Positions 1 through 12,259 of a stretch of 64,000 nucleotides of DNA are shown here, piece after piece. Source of the DNA: Collybia mongolica (taxonomy: Eukaryota; Basidiomycota; Agaricomycetes; Agaricales; Clitocybaceae); the NCBI GenBank assembly GCA_013420905.1, contig JAAXNY010000016.1:434001-498000 (forward strand), given 5' to 3'. Each line of letters starts with the position of its first letter. The stretch's first letter is position 1. The notes under the pieces were generated by a model. It ran no database searches and was not told where the DNA came from. It saw only the letters and a list, made by a program, of their open reading frames with translations. Made by a program: the position numbers and the translations under genes.

Positions 1-894
1 TGCTGACAAGTATCCTGGTATGATTATCAGTATGGCGTTAGAATTAATGTCAATATTCTCCAGTATATTCAGTTTCTTCATCTAGTCGGCTTTCATACAC
101 CATAGACAAGCTACTCGCCAGTAAGAGACAACTCTTTTACACGATAATACAACCTAACAAGACAATCACCCTTAGCGAATGCCCACCGATTGTTTGTGAC
201 CACCGATTCAGGATCCGCCTCACCAGTCATATCCCAAACCACCATTGGCAACCTCTCCGGGATTGTATCCATCGTCGACAGTACGTTCTTTCTGTTTCAT
301 TTCCTGCCCACGAACTGACAACTCACCAGTCCTCTCGCTGTTCGCCCGGTTCGCCAACATACCTGACATCGATCCGACTCGAATGCAACGCCATCGCCGG
401 GCATCCTCTTCCTCATCACAGTCGTCTCGTTCCGAGTTGGATTTACTCAGGTCTAGATCAAGCAGCCGGACCGGTGTCCGTCGCAGTCCCAGCCTCGTAC
501 TGCCCCCTACAATGATCAGTTGAAATGACAGCCCCCGCAATTCAATTTCAAGCCTAGATTCTTTGCAAAGGATGAAGAGGGAGCCGTGATGAGAGTTATG
601 AACTTTGAACGTTGTATTTGTATCGAATTGAACCAGGATACTTTGTCTATGTCATATTTACATACTTGCCACACGCTGATACTTATTGGACGAAAATGAC
701 GTGTTTTTATCATGGTTTTATTACGTGCAACGTCGAATGATTCCAATTTGCGAACGGCCGACCACCCGATGATCGCTTTATAAATCCGACCCTCCATTTT
801 GACTCCTTCATTCCTCCACTCATTTTGACCCAGTTCCCTGTAACGAAATCAACTGTCAATCGTTTTTCCAAAAGCCCAAGTTGTTTCACGAAGA
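1..894. other. 5' intergenic stretch, no gene called
   Basis: No protein family is recognisable here. A Ser/Arg-rich open frame on the + strand (245-523) lies opposite another open frame, and neither shows a convincing family signature. The last 200 bases are presumably the promoter of the cystathionine synthase gene; they include a TATA-like ttataaat around 778-785. Confidence 0.4.
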
Positions 895-3016
895 ATGAGT
901 TCAACGACTACCACAACGGCGACGGCGGCCCGATCAAATATTGCGGTTGGCTTATCCGTACCCCCTTATACTCCGCATGCTATATCAGTGTCACTACCAA
1001 CATGGCGCGACAACGTGGGATATGAGGAAGGCGATAAAAGAGTAGTGGATTCGATGGTTTCAGGATACCCCCGATTCTTCATTCATTTAAGTATTCAAAA
1101 GGTGCGCTCCAACAGTTCCAGTGACAAACCATACCTCAATTTCTTTTTTCCAATATGGCACAGCTCGCACGTATATTTGAGCAAAAGTATGGGCTAAATG
1201 GGGAGCATTGCATGCTTTTCCCTACTCATAGAATTGCAGACCAATGCCGTACCTTCCTGAAGGCACGCTCAGTCAACGCCCGGCTAATCCACCTTCTCAT
1301 CTGTCCTGAGGACAAAGAAAATAGCAGAATCATTGATTGTGACACGAGGGGCGCGGCAGAAACGGTATCAGCTGCCTCTGCCAACCTACACATTGCGCTC
1401 TTCCCAGCCGACTCCTTTTCCGTGGCAAAAGAGTTCTGGCAACACACTGGGATGGGTATCTCAAGCCGGCTTGCCGAGCACTGTCTTTCCATGCTTCCTG
1501 GGGAACCAGCGGCAGCCCAGCCATCTATTCCGACACCAGCACGTTTTCCTTCGAAACCACAAAATAGACATTATTCTGTCAAGGGACAGGTCAAAACTGT
1601 CTCCCCTCCAGGCTCTCCGCCTGTCGATTCCGCGATCAAGGGCGCTCAACGTGATGAATTGAGTCCAGATCATAGTGTATACATGGAGGAACGATATGGG
1701 CGCAATCTTCCCCTCGCGTTCGCCGCATCTGCCAAACGTGCGCTCCGGCGCCGAGTGGCAGGGGTATTGATCCGTGACAATAACTTCGATTGTCAAGGAG
1801 AGCCTTGCGCTGGTGAGCAGAACCTTGAAGTTGGACCCAGTTCCCGAGGCATCAGCGTCGTGACTGAAAACGATGTTTTCCTATATCCTACTGGAATGTC
1901 CGCCATATGGAATGCACACAATCTAGCACTATCTACGCTCACGTCGGCGAAGAGCGTATGTTTTGGGTATGTACCGTTTTCTAGCGATCTTCTTTTGAAA
2001 GGTTCTAACTACCCTTTCAGCTTCCCATATACCGACACCCTAAAAATTCTTCAAAAATGGGGTCCAGGATGTCACTTCTTCGGTCACGGAGTCGATGCCG
2101 ACATTGATCGGCTAGAAATTCTTTTGGCCGAAGAGTTTGCCCGAGATCCAACAACACCACCTATTCTAGCGTTATTCACAGAATTCCCTTCAAACCCCCT
2201 TCTCAGGTCCGCGGATCTGCCTCGACTTCGTGCTCTTGCCAACAAATATGATTTTTTGATTGTGATCGATGAAACGATTGGAAATTTTGTCAACGTCGAG
2301 GTTCTACCCTATGCTGACGTTGTGGTGAGCAGTCTATCGAAAGTGTTTAGTGGAGCTTCGAATGTCATGGGTGGAAGGTACGTTTCATCTGATGGTTGTG
2401 ATCACTAAACAGTCCTGATTGGTTTTTTAGCCTTGTTTTGAATCCCCAGGGCCGCCATTATGATCAACTCAAGGCACAACTGGAGTCTACCTATGAAGAT
2501 ATCTACTTTGACGAAGACGCCATCTACATGGAGCGTAACTCTCGGGACTTTCGACGCCGCATTAAAGTGATCGACATTAACACCGAAGCCGTTTGCGACT
2601 TCTTACGGTCGCGTTCACTGGTTGCAGGAGCAGCCTCTCCCGCCGTTAAAGAAGTGTTTTACCCTAAGTATATTACTCCAGAACACTACGACCGCTGCCG
2701 AATCAAGGCCGCCACCCAGGAAACTGGGAAAGGAGGGGGATTCGGCGGGCTATTCTCGATGACGTTTACTTCAAGCAGTGCTTCAGAGGCCTTCTTTGAT
2801 GCTCTTCCATGCTATAAAGGTCCCAGTCTCGGAACCAACTTCACCCTCGCTTGTCCGTTCACTATCCTTGCGCACTTTGCCGAATTAGATTGGGCCGCTC
2901 AATACGGCGTCGAGGCGGGCTTGGTCAGAATAAGCGTTGGCATGGAAGACAAGGAGCTCCTGCTGCGTTCTTTTGAAACTGCATTGAAGGTAGCTGAAGA
3001 AGTGATCGCATGTTAA
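895..3016 (+). CDS. STR2: cystathionine gamma-synthase (fungal STR2 type)
   Basis: PLP-dependent Cys/Met-metabolism enzyme that joins an activated homoserine ester to cysteine to give cystathionine, the forward transsulfuration step towards methionine. Inferred exons are 895-1101, 1164-1966, 2021-2377 and 2431-3016 (650 aa, phase-checked). The 54-nt intron 1967-2020 is a multiple of three and stop-free, so a naive translation reads through it; the flanking donor gtatgt and acceptor ttcag support splicing. The long N-terminal extension before the PLP fold is the hallmark of the fungal STR2/cys-2 branch rather than of bacterial MetB. The PLP-binding lysine sits in [10 protein letters not shown] near residue 444, followed by NVMGGSLVLNP across the last intron. 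ATG 895 opens a frame that joins smoothly to exon 2. Confidence 0.9.
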
Positions 3017-3923
3017 TTATACCATTCCCGGACCAGCAACTGGTTATGGAGTTTCTTCAACAGGAATGTATCAATAGGCCCGAGTGTATCCAAATATAAA
3101 ACCATACTGTATTACAAGAAGGAATCAGAGCAGTTCTGCAACTTGCAAAAAACTAAGAATATTTGGGACTCGTTTGGTGTTGTGACTCCACGCGCGTTGG
3201 GGTCCTTCCTGGCTTGTTTCTTAAATCTCGCTTAGTTCTTTACACAAAGTACAAAAATTTGAGACGCAAACAGCGCTATAATATATCTTACTGTCTCTGC
3301 CTCCAATCCGGCTCTGTCACCCCATGAGCAATCAAAATCGGAACTAAAAAAGAGTCCAAATGGACTTTCGCGGCCTTCTGCGGCAACTTCCTTGAGTTTG
3401 AACAAGATGATGCGCGTCTCAAACCGTCGCACATCCCCATATTGCCGCATAACAGGGGCCGTCACGACGTACTACTTAAAGGTCCCAAAGACCGTATATT
3501 ATCCCGGAGACTACATTACATGTTACTCTGAGTTGCTGAAGGTAAGCGGGATGATCTTCGATTCACAAAGATTTCGGGTATAAGTAAAATGGGTCTGATG
3601 TCGTAGAGTTTCCATAATTCCCAGCCCCATTCCAGGCATCACAACGTCCTATACAGCAAGCAATGGCCGCAGAACCCACGATGGCTGCACATTGACAAGC
3701 ATCCGTGTCAGCAGGCGGTGCCAGTCCTAAATTTACACCAGATGTCAAGATAATCATCACGATTCGGAATATCCCACATGGTCGTGTCCGAGCTCTTGCT
3801 TTTCCATCCTCACAAATCAAATTTAACCTGGTAAACGCTTTTCGTCATAAGGTACTCTTTTGATTCATTCAAGATGGCGTTTCTTATTTATTTCTTCTAC
3901 AATTATTAGCAGCCCCTCCGCTG
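3017..3923. other. intergenic, with a possible small gene or fragment at 3407-3770
   Basis: On the + strand ATG 3407 opens a short frame containing TVYYPGDYIT, which is reminiscent of the N-terminal strand of arrestin-like proteins. It could continue through a 56-nt intron (donor gtaagc at 3541). A second stretch at about 3735-3830 also translates plausibly (KIIITIRNIPHGRVRALAF). I cannot join these into a full gene, so this may be a decayed fragment or a short orphan gene. It ends just before the P450 promoter. Confidence 0.25.
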
Positions 3924-5933
3924 ATGGGACCTACAGACATTATCATTCCCGTCGTCGCGTTACTCTGCGCAACACTGGTAGCATGGGCTATCAGAAAGCG
4001 TCATCTAAACGCTTTCCCACCTGGCCCAAGAGGTCCTCCTCTTATCGGTGCTGCATTTTCTTTACCGAGGGAAAGAGAGTGGGTAACCTATGCTGAATGG
4101 AAAGAGAAATATGGCCCTATTGTAGGAGTCCGTGCCTTTGGCAATAATATCGTCATCCTCAACACGGCAGACCTCTCAAACCGGCTATTGAACAAACGCA
4201 GTCGAATTTACTCTCAACGAGGGCCGGTACCGATGCTCGAAATGTCTGGTCATGGTTCTCTAGCCCCCAATCACTGTCTTTAACACTTTGTACCTCAGGA
4301 TGGGATTCGACTGGAACATAGGACTTATGCCTGCTGGCTCAAGGCTCACACATTCTCGCCAAGTGTTGTTGCGTGGACTGTCCTCACAGAATGTTGTCGG
4401 ATACCGTGCATATCACGTGAAGTATATGCAGATGCTACTTGACAATCTCGTTGAGTCACCCGTCAATTTTGCGCGGCACCTTAGAAGGTGATGTCACAAT
4501 AGAAATATAAACCACTCACTAACAACTCCCACCAATTCAACTGTAGATTGAATGTGTCTCTGACTCTGGAATTATTCTTCGGGTTAGAAACAAAAGAGGG
4601 ATGTTATCATGATGATTTTGTTACTTTGAATGAAAGTATCATTGATCTTACTAGTCGTGCTGGATCTCCTAGTGCCTATATTGTCAATACCTTCCCAAGT
4701 TGTGCGTTTTCCTGACACAGGCCCTGGTCATTTTACTTATAAAAATGCAGTCAAATATTGGCCAGCTTTCTTTCCCGGTGGTGGTTTTCATCATGAGAGC
4801 CGGAATGCCCGAAAGCTTGTGGACAAGCTCATGACGATGACTTCAGAATTTCAGAAGAAACTTGTTTGTGGCATCCCACATCTTCCTTTTGCCCATTCTC
4901 AATGCATATAACAGGTCAAGAATCAAGTTCCTGGCGTTTTCTTACCTACTCATCTGGCCGGTGATATCCAGGATTCAGTAACAGCTATGGCTGTTTCTGC
5001 TGCTGCGGCAACCTCCTATGCTGGTGAGACAATCATCTCGCCCATGATACAATGAAACAAATACGTTCTACGTAGCTGGTATCGAGACAACTACTTCTAC
5101 GTTGGTTACTTTTGTGCTGGCAATGGTGCTCTATCCTCGAGTGCAACAGGAAGCCCAGATTGCAATAGATCAGGCTATCCATGACAGGACTCCAACCTTG
5201 GAAGATCGAGATGAGGGTCGTCTCCCAATAATTGGTGCTATAATAAAAGAATGTCTTCGTTGGGCACCTCCCGGTGCATTTGGCAAGTGCTCCCTATCTC
5301 TCATAAAGCCGCTCTTAATCAAATGTATACAAGGGCTTCCTCATTTAGCCAGGGAAGAAGATACAGTTGATGGATACACCATCCCCAAAGGCACAATCAT
5401 TCTCAGCAACATTTGGTATTGTTGAAATTATGGAAGGAAAGGCTTTGAACTAATATTTGGTTTATTTTAGGTCCATTCTACACGAAGAAAAAACATACCC
5501 CCGGCCAATGGAATTTCGACCGGAACGTTTCCTGAGTAAACCCAGTGAGCCTGATCCAGGAGACCATGCCTTTGGTTACGGGAAGCGGTAAGCATTGACG
5601 CATCTAAGATTAGGAACCTCCTAACAAGTTTTCAGTGTGTGCCCTGGAAGGCATCTCGCAGAGACCACCATCTGGTTAGCAATAGCCTCCATACTTGCAA
5701 ATTTTAGGATATCGCCAGCATTAGATGACTCCGGTCACCCTATCATCCCTAATGCAGATTTCACCTCAGGTGTAATGAGGTGCGGTGCAGCCCCCTTTAC
5801 CCCAATAAGTCATTCACTCATGATCATTGTACAGACATCCTGCCCCGTTTCCTTGTGTTATCAAACCGAGATCAGCGTTCGTCGGTCGCGGCAGGAAGGA
5901 ATAATATTACTATTGCTACCGTTATACGCGTGA
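3924..5933 (+). CDS. cytochrome P450 monooxygenase (O-methylsterigmatocystin oxidoreductase-like)
   Basis: Haem-thiolate monooxygenase, ER-anchored by an N-terminal membrane helix (residues 5-22) followed by the proline-rich hinge FPPGPRGPP. Inferred exons: 3924-4243, 4299-4487, 4547-4701, 4751-4863, 4915-5023, 5076-5282, 5334-5415, 5471-5587, 5636-5933 (529 aa, all phases agree). Family motifs in order: MGFDWNIGLMPAG (helix C region), AGIETTTST (oxygen-activating helix I), KECLRW (ExxR of helix K), FRPERF (PERF), and FGYGKRVCPGR with the haem-ligand cysteine. Intron 5283-5333 needs a GC donor (gcaagt), because the GT four bases further on would shift the frame into a stop. The last 40 residues after the haem loop match the family weakly, so the exact 3' end is less certain. 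The substrate cannot be told from sequence. Confidence 0.9.
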
Positions 5934-6808
5934 GTATGGGTGACGGCCGTGTTAACAGAGTCAGGGGTTTTGGCTCCACTAATCTACGATTGTTAATGAG
6001 ACGATGTTTTCCAATTTAAACTATATGGGTGTTTCATACATTTTGGGTGTTGTGTTCCTTTACAAGAATAGTCCGCAGAGGCAAACGCAACGGTCTGTAG
6101 GGACATCGCATCAGTTGCTATCAGAGGAAGAGGAAGGGGGAAGAATGTCACCCCAGAAAACTGCTCGGCCTGAGCCACATAATTTGTATAACTTATTCAA
6201 GAGGAGAGGAGACAGTTTAATAGCTATAGAAGCAACAAAGAGGCCCCTTCAAAGACAACAGGATTTTTACAGCTTTTACCAATGCTTGTTACCCTGAGCA
6301 TCGTTGACACTTCAGCTCTCGTTGTTAGCTTTCAATCCATATCTAGGAATTGCGACCAGCGTATTGATGATGTTCAAACGGGATCAAAAAATGTTGAATA
6401 GAGAAGTGAGGGCCGATAAACTGTTAAGGGATGCTTCATCGTACCATCCATTATAATGATATTACGAAGGCCTGATTCCAGGTTTCATCCAGCCTATCGA
6501 GCATCTCAATCATCATTTGTCCCGTTGGTTGCGAAGACGCCGAGTGTACACTATTCAATAGCTGATCGTTGACAAAATAACTACGTAGTTGATGGGCCTC
6601 ATTCGTATTGCTTCTTCCGATATCTCTAATGAAAGCTGTAATGGGCCTTGATAAGCCTTGGCAGTATAAGAGTGGCATCTGTGTGTCTTCAACTAATCCT
6701 TTTCCTGATCGTTCGCTACGGAACTCCATTACAGTTTATCCCAAAGTTCGCGTTGCTGTCTTTGAAGGGCACCTCGATAACCAGGAGTTTGTGAGGATTC
6801 GAATATTA
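5934..6808. other. convergent intergenic region with an orphan open frame
   Basis: This lies between the 3' ends of the P450 (+) and a DUF6535 gene (-). A 92-codon frame on the minus strand (6729-6451) looks protein-like (for example RDIGRSNTNEAHQLRSYF) and could be a leftover exon of a DUF6535-type gene, but it does not join to the neighbour by any splice I can see. Nothing else was recognised. Confidence 0.3.
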
Positions 6809-8826
6809 TTAAGGCGATATCATAAAGTCCGATGGGGCAGAGCTCTCATATTCCCAGATGAAATGTGTCACGAGGTCCTTCCACTCGTTGTTGTCGAAGT
6901 CAATCCCCAAATCTATCCACCCAGTTTCCTTACGCATGCGAGAGATACCTCCCATCTTCTTCACATATTCATCTAATACCTGCACTAGCGAAATCGCTTT
7001 CTGGTACCCAGTACACACTTTCCACGATGGATGAGAGCCTATAGTCTTCCGGAAGAGGGTAACCACCCCGGAGACGCACAATTGCACACGGAAGCGTTTC
7101 TGTTCTACTTCCCCGGATCGATTTAGCCAGTTTTCATATTCTTCCATCATGTCGAAGCACCACTCAAGCGGCTGTGGATGAAAGCCTTGCTGCCAACCCT
7201 CAAGGAGGTGATGAATGATCTCCCAGATATCAACTGCTTTTTCGATGGAAGAGACGTCACGCGCAAAGTGTGTTTGAAGGCATCTGAGAAACTGGGCCAG
7301 CAGATCTCGGGGAATGGAAGCAGGCAGATAGGACGATGATCCATCAGAAATTTTATGGAGATTTTGTAAAGACGGATCAAACCAGAGCGTGCCAACCGTG
7401 TTCGTGATTCGAATCAATGATTCAAGGTTGTAAAGTTCGAGGCTGGGGTGTGTATGGACGTAAAAGCCAAGAACGATAGTGGAAACAATCTCCCTCCTTG
7501 TCTGTGTATCGTAAGGAGAGATCGGGTTATCCAGAAGCTCGTGGAAGTGATCCGCAAAATCAGGGTATGTTTCGCTGACCGCCTGGACCGCAGTGGGTAT
7601 CTCTAGGTCTTGAAAGCAATGGTATATAGGATAGACGACGTCAACGCTTTGCGTAAACGTCTTATGTATCCAGCTTAAGCCATGTACAATGTCGTCCCCG
7701 TCTTGTGTCTGAATCGGCGTTCCCGATCGAATTTTAGTAGCATCCCGCATATATCGCCAATGAATATCGAAGTCAGTCCAGTTGTGATCATGAAGCGATG
7801 TCATCAGCCTAGCTAGGCGAGAGTGCGTCCGGCGGATGGCCCATGTAAAGCTCTGGGGAACAAGCCTAACTATATTGAGGCTTAAACGATAGAATGCCCA
7901 CGACTGGGGTGACTTGAACGGACATTGCGCTATTTTGAGGTCGGCCATTGGAGTAATGATATACTGAAGCGTGGGTGCGATTGTGGATATAACAAGGAAG
8001 AACAATACGGCCCCAACAGCCGCGGTGACACAAGCAGCGACAGTCTTGTTCAACATCCAAAGTAACTCCAGGAGACCTGCGAAGAAAAGGATCACGGCTA
8101 ACTGAAACAATAATGGCAGTGCAGAGAGTATTTGGGGTACACCCCAGGTCAGGAGACCCTCGTATCGCATTTGGCGAAGTGCAACTCCACCCTTATACGA
8201 TAGCGTAGACTCTCTTTGATACTCGCGTAACCACTGCATGCACAGGATGCCGATGAGGACGGTAGCGAGGCTCAGCGTGAGGCTGAGGAACCAGAATATA
8301 TTGACCCGGACAACCGCACCAGAGACAACGAACGGGACTTGCGACATTGGTGCTGTCATATTTGATATACTAATATTGTTGTTGAGTTGCGCAGATATTT
8401 GAGAAAGTAGGTGAACCATGGTGTCACTGGAATCCTCCTTTAACAGAGGATAAGATTCAACTGTGAATGCAGTTACCGCGGCCGAAAAAAGGCCAGCCTA
8501 GGTGAAACTAAATACCCATTTATTAACAACCAGGTCATAACTCACGAATATGAGTAGTTTATCAACTTCATCACGCCACGCATCACACATGTCCTTGTCG
8601 TATTGTTTCACAAGCTTATGACACTCTTCCCATGGATCTCCGTTTTTTGGAACATGCTGGTGGTACGCATCTCCACATCGCCAAGGCTGTCATAGACAGT
8701 TTTATTTAAACTCCTGAAAAAATAGCGATTATGAGCTCATACCTGGTCAGGCCTCTCCTGTGTAGGCAATTCAAAGGATCCTGTCGACTTGTGTAAACCG
8801 GATGGTAGTGATGGCTCCGTGGTCAT
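6809..8826 (-). CDS. DUF6535-domain multi-pass membrane protein, paralog 1
   Basis: Member of a large agaricomycete-specific family of unknown function. Inferred exons on the minus strand: 8826-8743, 8686-8546, 8497-6809 (637 aa, phase-checked). The N-terminal region carries PWRCGDAYH, GDPWEECHKL and CDAWRDEVDKLLIF, followed by AGLFSAAVTAF, the first hydrophobic segment. Further transmembrane segments follow at NIFWFLSLTLSLATVLIGILCM and in the two hydrophobic runs around residues 180-260. The C-terminal 350 residues are soluble, helical and variable. The same block order and intron positions occur in paralog 2 just upstream, so the pair is an old tandem duplication. Paralog 1 is intact. Its role is not known; the neighbouring AAA, NACHT and HET genes suggest an accessory neighbourhood, but that is only context. 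Confidence 0.8.
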
Positions 8827-9461
8827 CCTAATCGTTACAGACTTCAGCTAGTACTGTATTGATACTTTATTAAGTTTGTTAGTGGAGTCAACGCGCTATC
8901 AGAGCGAGGAAACGCACCTTTCAAGCATACAAAGCTCCAACATCATGTATTGCTTCCGCTGCCAGAAGTTCGTTGTTGATTTTTTCCTGATAAGGTTGCG
9001 TGCTGACAAATCTCAGATGTTTAACCTGTGGCTCTGGAGAGCTCTGGTGCCAGGCCCGACCATGAAAAAGGCGATTAATCTACATATCGAATGAGCCTTC
9101 GTAAACCAGCTACCATTGTTGTAATCGAGAGCGATAAGATATAAACACTGATGAACAGTGACGCAAACGAATCAAACGTTTGATCCGTTTATCGAACTGT
9201 GTGGGGGACAATCCGATGGAATTTTATTTTATAATTACTAATACAGTTCGCCCGCTCGCAATTGTCTCTTCCTCGAATCCAGCCATGAGTGCAGAAATAA
9301 TAAGGCAGCTTGAAGGCTAAGCAGTCAGTCTTACTTACAGAAAAACTACGGATTTCGGGTTAACTTGATTGAGTGATCGACGGAATCCAGTAGTTTTTTT
9401 CCAGTTCACAAGTTGCGTGCTATATATACACCTATAGTGTATATGGTGTGGATGTCATGTA
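8827..9461. other. intergenic between the two DUF6535 genes
   Basis: Promoter of paralog 1 and 3' flank of paralog 2. The open frames here are short and show no family features. A short T-rich and A-rich stretch with tatatacacctatagtgtat near 9421-9440 is the only local structure noticed. Confidence 0.4.
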
Positions 9462-11458
9462 CTATAAAGTTATTGGGGGGTCAAACCCCTCCGGAAGGCT
9501 ATTCGACGCCTCAACCAATACTTGCCACTGCTCATTGACAGAGTCAGTGAGGAAAATGGCCCCTCCTCCTAACTGTGCCAAATACCCATCTAAGGCTCGC
9601 GCTAACGAGATACCTTCTGGGTAATCCACCCATAGGCAGAGTGGGTTTATGAGCGGTTTGAAGGTGCTGGTCATACCATATATACACAGTGCGACCCTAT
9701 CTCGTCTTTCCATCGTTTCCGAGCATCGTGTCAACCAATGCTCAAATTCTCCTATCACACCAAAGCCAAGGTGGTGTAGTGTTTTGGGGTCGGCTTTAGT
9801 CATCATTGGCCCCTGAAGAATTCTCTGAACGAGAGCCCATATTGTTACGACTTGAGGTGCTGTAACACGTTCGCGCGCAATTAATAGTTTGACACACATG
9901 AAAAATTGTTCGACAATGTCTATGCATGGCAATTTAGTTCTTCTTCGTGTAACATTCCGAAAGCAAGACATACCAGCTGGTAATCCTAAGAGGCTGGAAA
10001 CAGGCCATTCTATGAAAGGTTGAAAATCTTGTGTGTTTAGTATTCGGATAATTGACTCTAGATAACTGGTCGTAAGGGTAAGGTGTGTACGTTTATGCCG
10101 TTCTAGGAATGAGGCAGTTATGATTTCCCTCGTTTGTTCAGCAGTGGACAGCTTCCGAAGCGTTTGATCTTCGATAATGTCATGCATCTGGTTGGCCGCA
10201 TTGGGGTCCAAGTGAGAAACGATACGGGCAGCAGTAGAAATCTGTAAACTGAGGAGGCAATGATAGACCGAGTGAACTACATCAACACTTTGTGCGAAAG
10301 ACCTATCAATCCAGATGAGTGCGTCCGCAACGTCGCTAATGTCCCGAAGACGTCGCCACTGTCGTATGTCGTATTCAACCCAGTTCTGATCATGAAGGGA
10401 TCGCCTCAATTTGAGGAGAGTTGGGGCTATCCGCTGGAGCCTCGGCATGGGTTGTATATTCCGTGTCATGAGACCCAGAATGCTTACCCCAAGCCGGTAG
10501 AACGCCCAAGATTGAGGAGATTTGTATGCACACTGGCCGACTAGGAAATGCTTGTCCCCAAGAAGTAGATATTGAAAAAAGGGTGCAGTGGTTGTTATAA
10601 TGAGGAATAGGACAATAAGGCTGACTGCTACTGTGAAAAAGATGGCAACCATCTTGTTGAGAGTCCACAGAAGATCGAGGAGCCCTGCGAAGAAAAGAAC
10701 CACAGCTGACTGAAGAAGAATGGGAAGAGAGGATAGAACATCGGGGACATGCCATTTGACAAGACCCTCTAGTCGCATCTGGCGAAGAGCCAAAGCATCT
10801 TGGTGAAGAAGGGCTGCATCGCGCTGGAACTCACGCAGCCACTGCATGCATGATATGCCTATGACAACCGTACCCAAGCTAAGCGTCAGGCTTAGGAACC
10901 AAAATGCGTTGATCCGAACGGCTGATGCGGAGATAGGGAGAGGCTCTTGGTCCGAAGCATACATCATTTGAGGAATAGTAACATTAGAAATACTGCGGGA
11001 AAGTTGGAGGGCGATTTGAGTGACAGTTCGCACTGGTATCTCTCGTGGATCTTCTTGCAGCCACTGATAAGATTCAATTGTGAAAGCAGTGACAGCAGCG
11101 GAGAAAAGGCCCGCCTGCATTGTAATATTGTTGGTAAGTGAACAAGTGGCATGATTTAACTTACAAAGATGAGTAGTTTGTCGACTTCCTCTTTCCAGGC
11201 GTCACACATCCCTTTGTCATATTTTTGTACCAGCTTATTACAATTTTCCCAAGGATCTCCTTTCTTTGGAATGGGGTACCGGTAGGGATCTCCGCAGCGC
11301 CATGGGATGTGGTTCTGATACTGAAATAATCCGACATATGTGAGGCTTCGCACTCTAGTTCGCCAGAGTTCGCGTACCGGGGATGGGTCACTACGCTTTC
11401 CGTTTTCAACGTTAGCCGGTAGAGCCTCTTCACCGACCTTCGTATGGGTGTGCAGCAT
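9462..11458 (-). CDS. DUF6535-domain multi-pass membrane protein, paralog 2
   Basis: Same family and orientation as the gene at 6809-8826. Inferred exons 11458-11165 and 11114-9462 (648 aa, phase-checked). Shared landmarks are IPWRCGDPY, KKGDPWENCNKL, CDAWKEEVDKLLIF at the end of exon 1, then AGLFSAAVTAF, NAFWFLSLTLSLGTVVIG, CMQWLREFQ, LFFAGLLDLLW and FYRLGVSILGLM. These give an N-terminal signature followed by at least four hydrophobic segments and a long soluble tail. The first 60 codons of exon 1 could contain one more short intron, because paralog 1 has a splice junction exactly before PWRCGD; the start at 11458 is therefore tentative. Function unknown. Confidence 0.78.
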
Positions 11459-11506
11459 TGGGATTGCTGCTCACAATGGAGGGAAGCTGTGAATAGTGTT
11501 AACGTT

Positions 11507-11839
11507 TCAAATCAGAGGACCCAAAATTAGAATACACCTCTTCGTTAAGTAGTGATAGGCCCAAAACTCTGAGCAATAACACTTTGCTAACGCGGAGGGA
11601 AGGGGTGTAGAATCACCTTCAAGGTAGTAATGTAAACTGAAAATGTTGCACAGCTTCGCCGGGAGCCACCACTTGTCTTGATCATCATACGGCCTCTCAA
11701 TATCAAAGTATGCTAGCAAGAGAAATCCGACGCGATCCCATGCTATGTCAACGCTGTCAAAAATAGTTACCAAACAGGGTGACAGGATAATGACGTTGGA
11801 CTCAACTATTTGTGGATTGTTCAAATCCAATGACATCAA
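11507..11839 (-). CDS. hypothetical protein, orphan open frame
   Basis: A 110-codon frame rich in aromatic residues (WWLPAKLCNIFSLHYYLEG) lies immediately upstream of DUF6535 paralog 2 on the same strand. It resembles no family I know. It could be a separate small gene, a decayed gene, or an upstream exon of the DUF6535 gene, although no donor/acceptor pair gives a clean join. The remaining 420 bases up to the AAA gene end show nothing recognisable. Confidence 0.25.
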   Translation of the reverse strand: MMSLDLNNPQIVESNVIILSPCLVTIFDSVDIAWDRVGFLLLAYFDIERPYDDQDKWWLPAKLCNIFSLHYYLEGDSTPLPSALAKCYCSEFWAYHYLTKRCILILGPLI

Positions 11840-12259
11840 CCGTGTTGAATTTTTCTATCATCATTAGGTATTCCACAGACGAGTGCTGAAAATTTGAAGC
11901 CGAAACCTTAAGTTTCGATTTTGATCATGAGATCAGGAATAATCTAAAGTGCGATCAGTGTAGAGACAGCAGCATATGGCATGGTGGTTTCTGTCGCAGA
12001 ATAATTCGGCACACTCGTACCTGCAGTTACACCAATTGATGTGTTGCATGCGAATATTGGTTAACACCGTCCAATGCAATTTCCGGCTACCTTTGTCTGT
12101 TCACTGCGCTCCAGAGGCCCCGGGGATCTATATGTTGCGAACTTATAGGCATACATAGTAACGGGAATCACAATGCTTTCTTCAGCCAAAGAAAAAAAGA
12201 GTGACAGCAAAGAAAAGTGGAATCGGTTATACTTTGTGGTCGCGCTGCATGCAAAGGAA

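Noticed and set aside
245..540. Overlapping open frames on both strands near the left edge
   Set aside because: Ser/Arg-rich composition on one strand creates a frame on the other; no family motif or splice pattern supports either.
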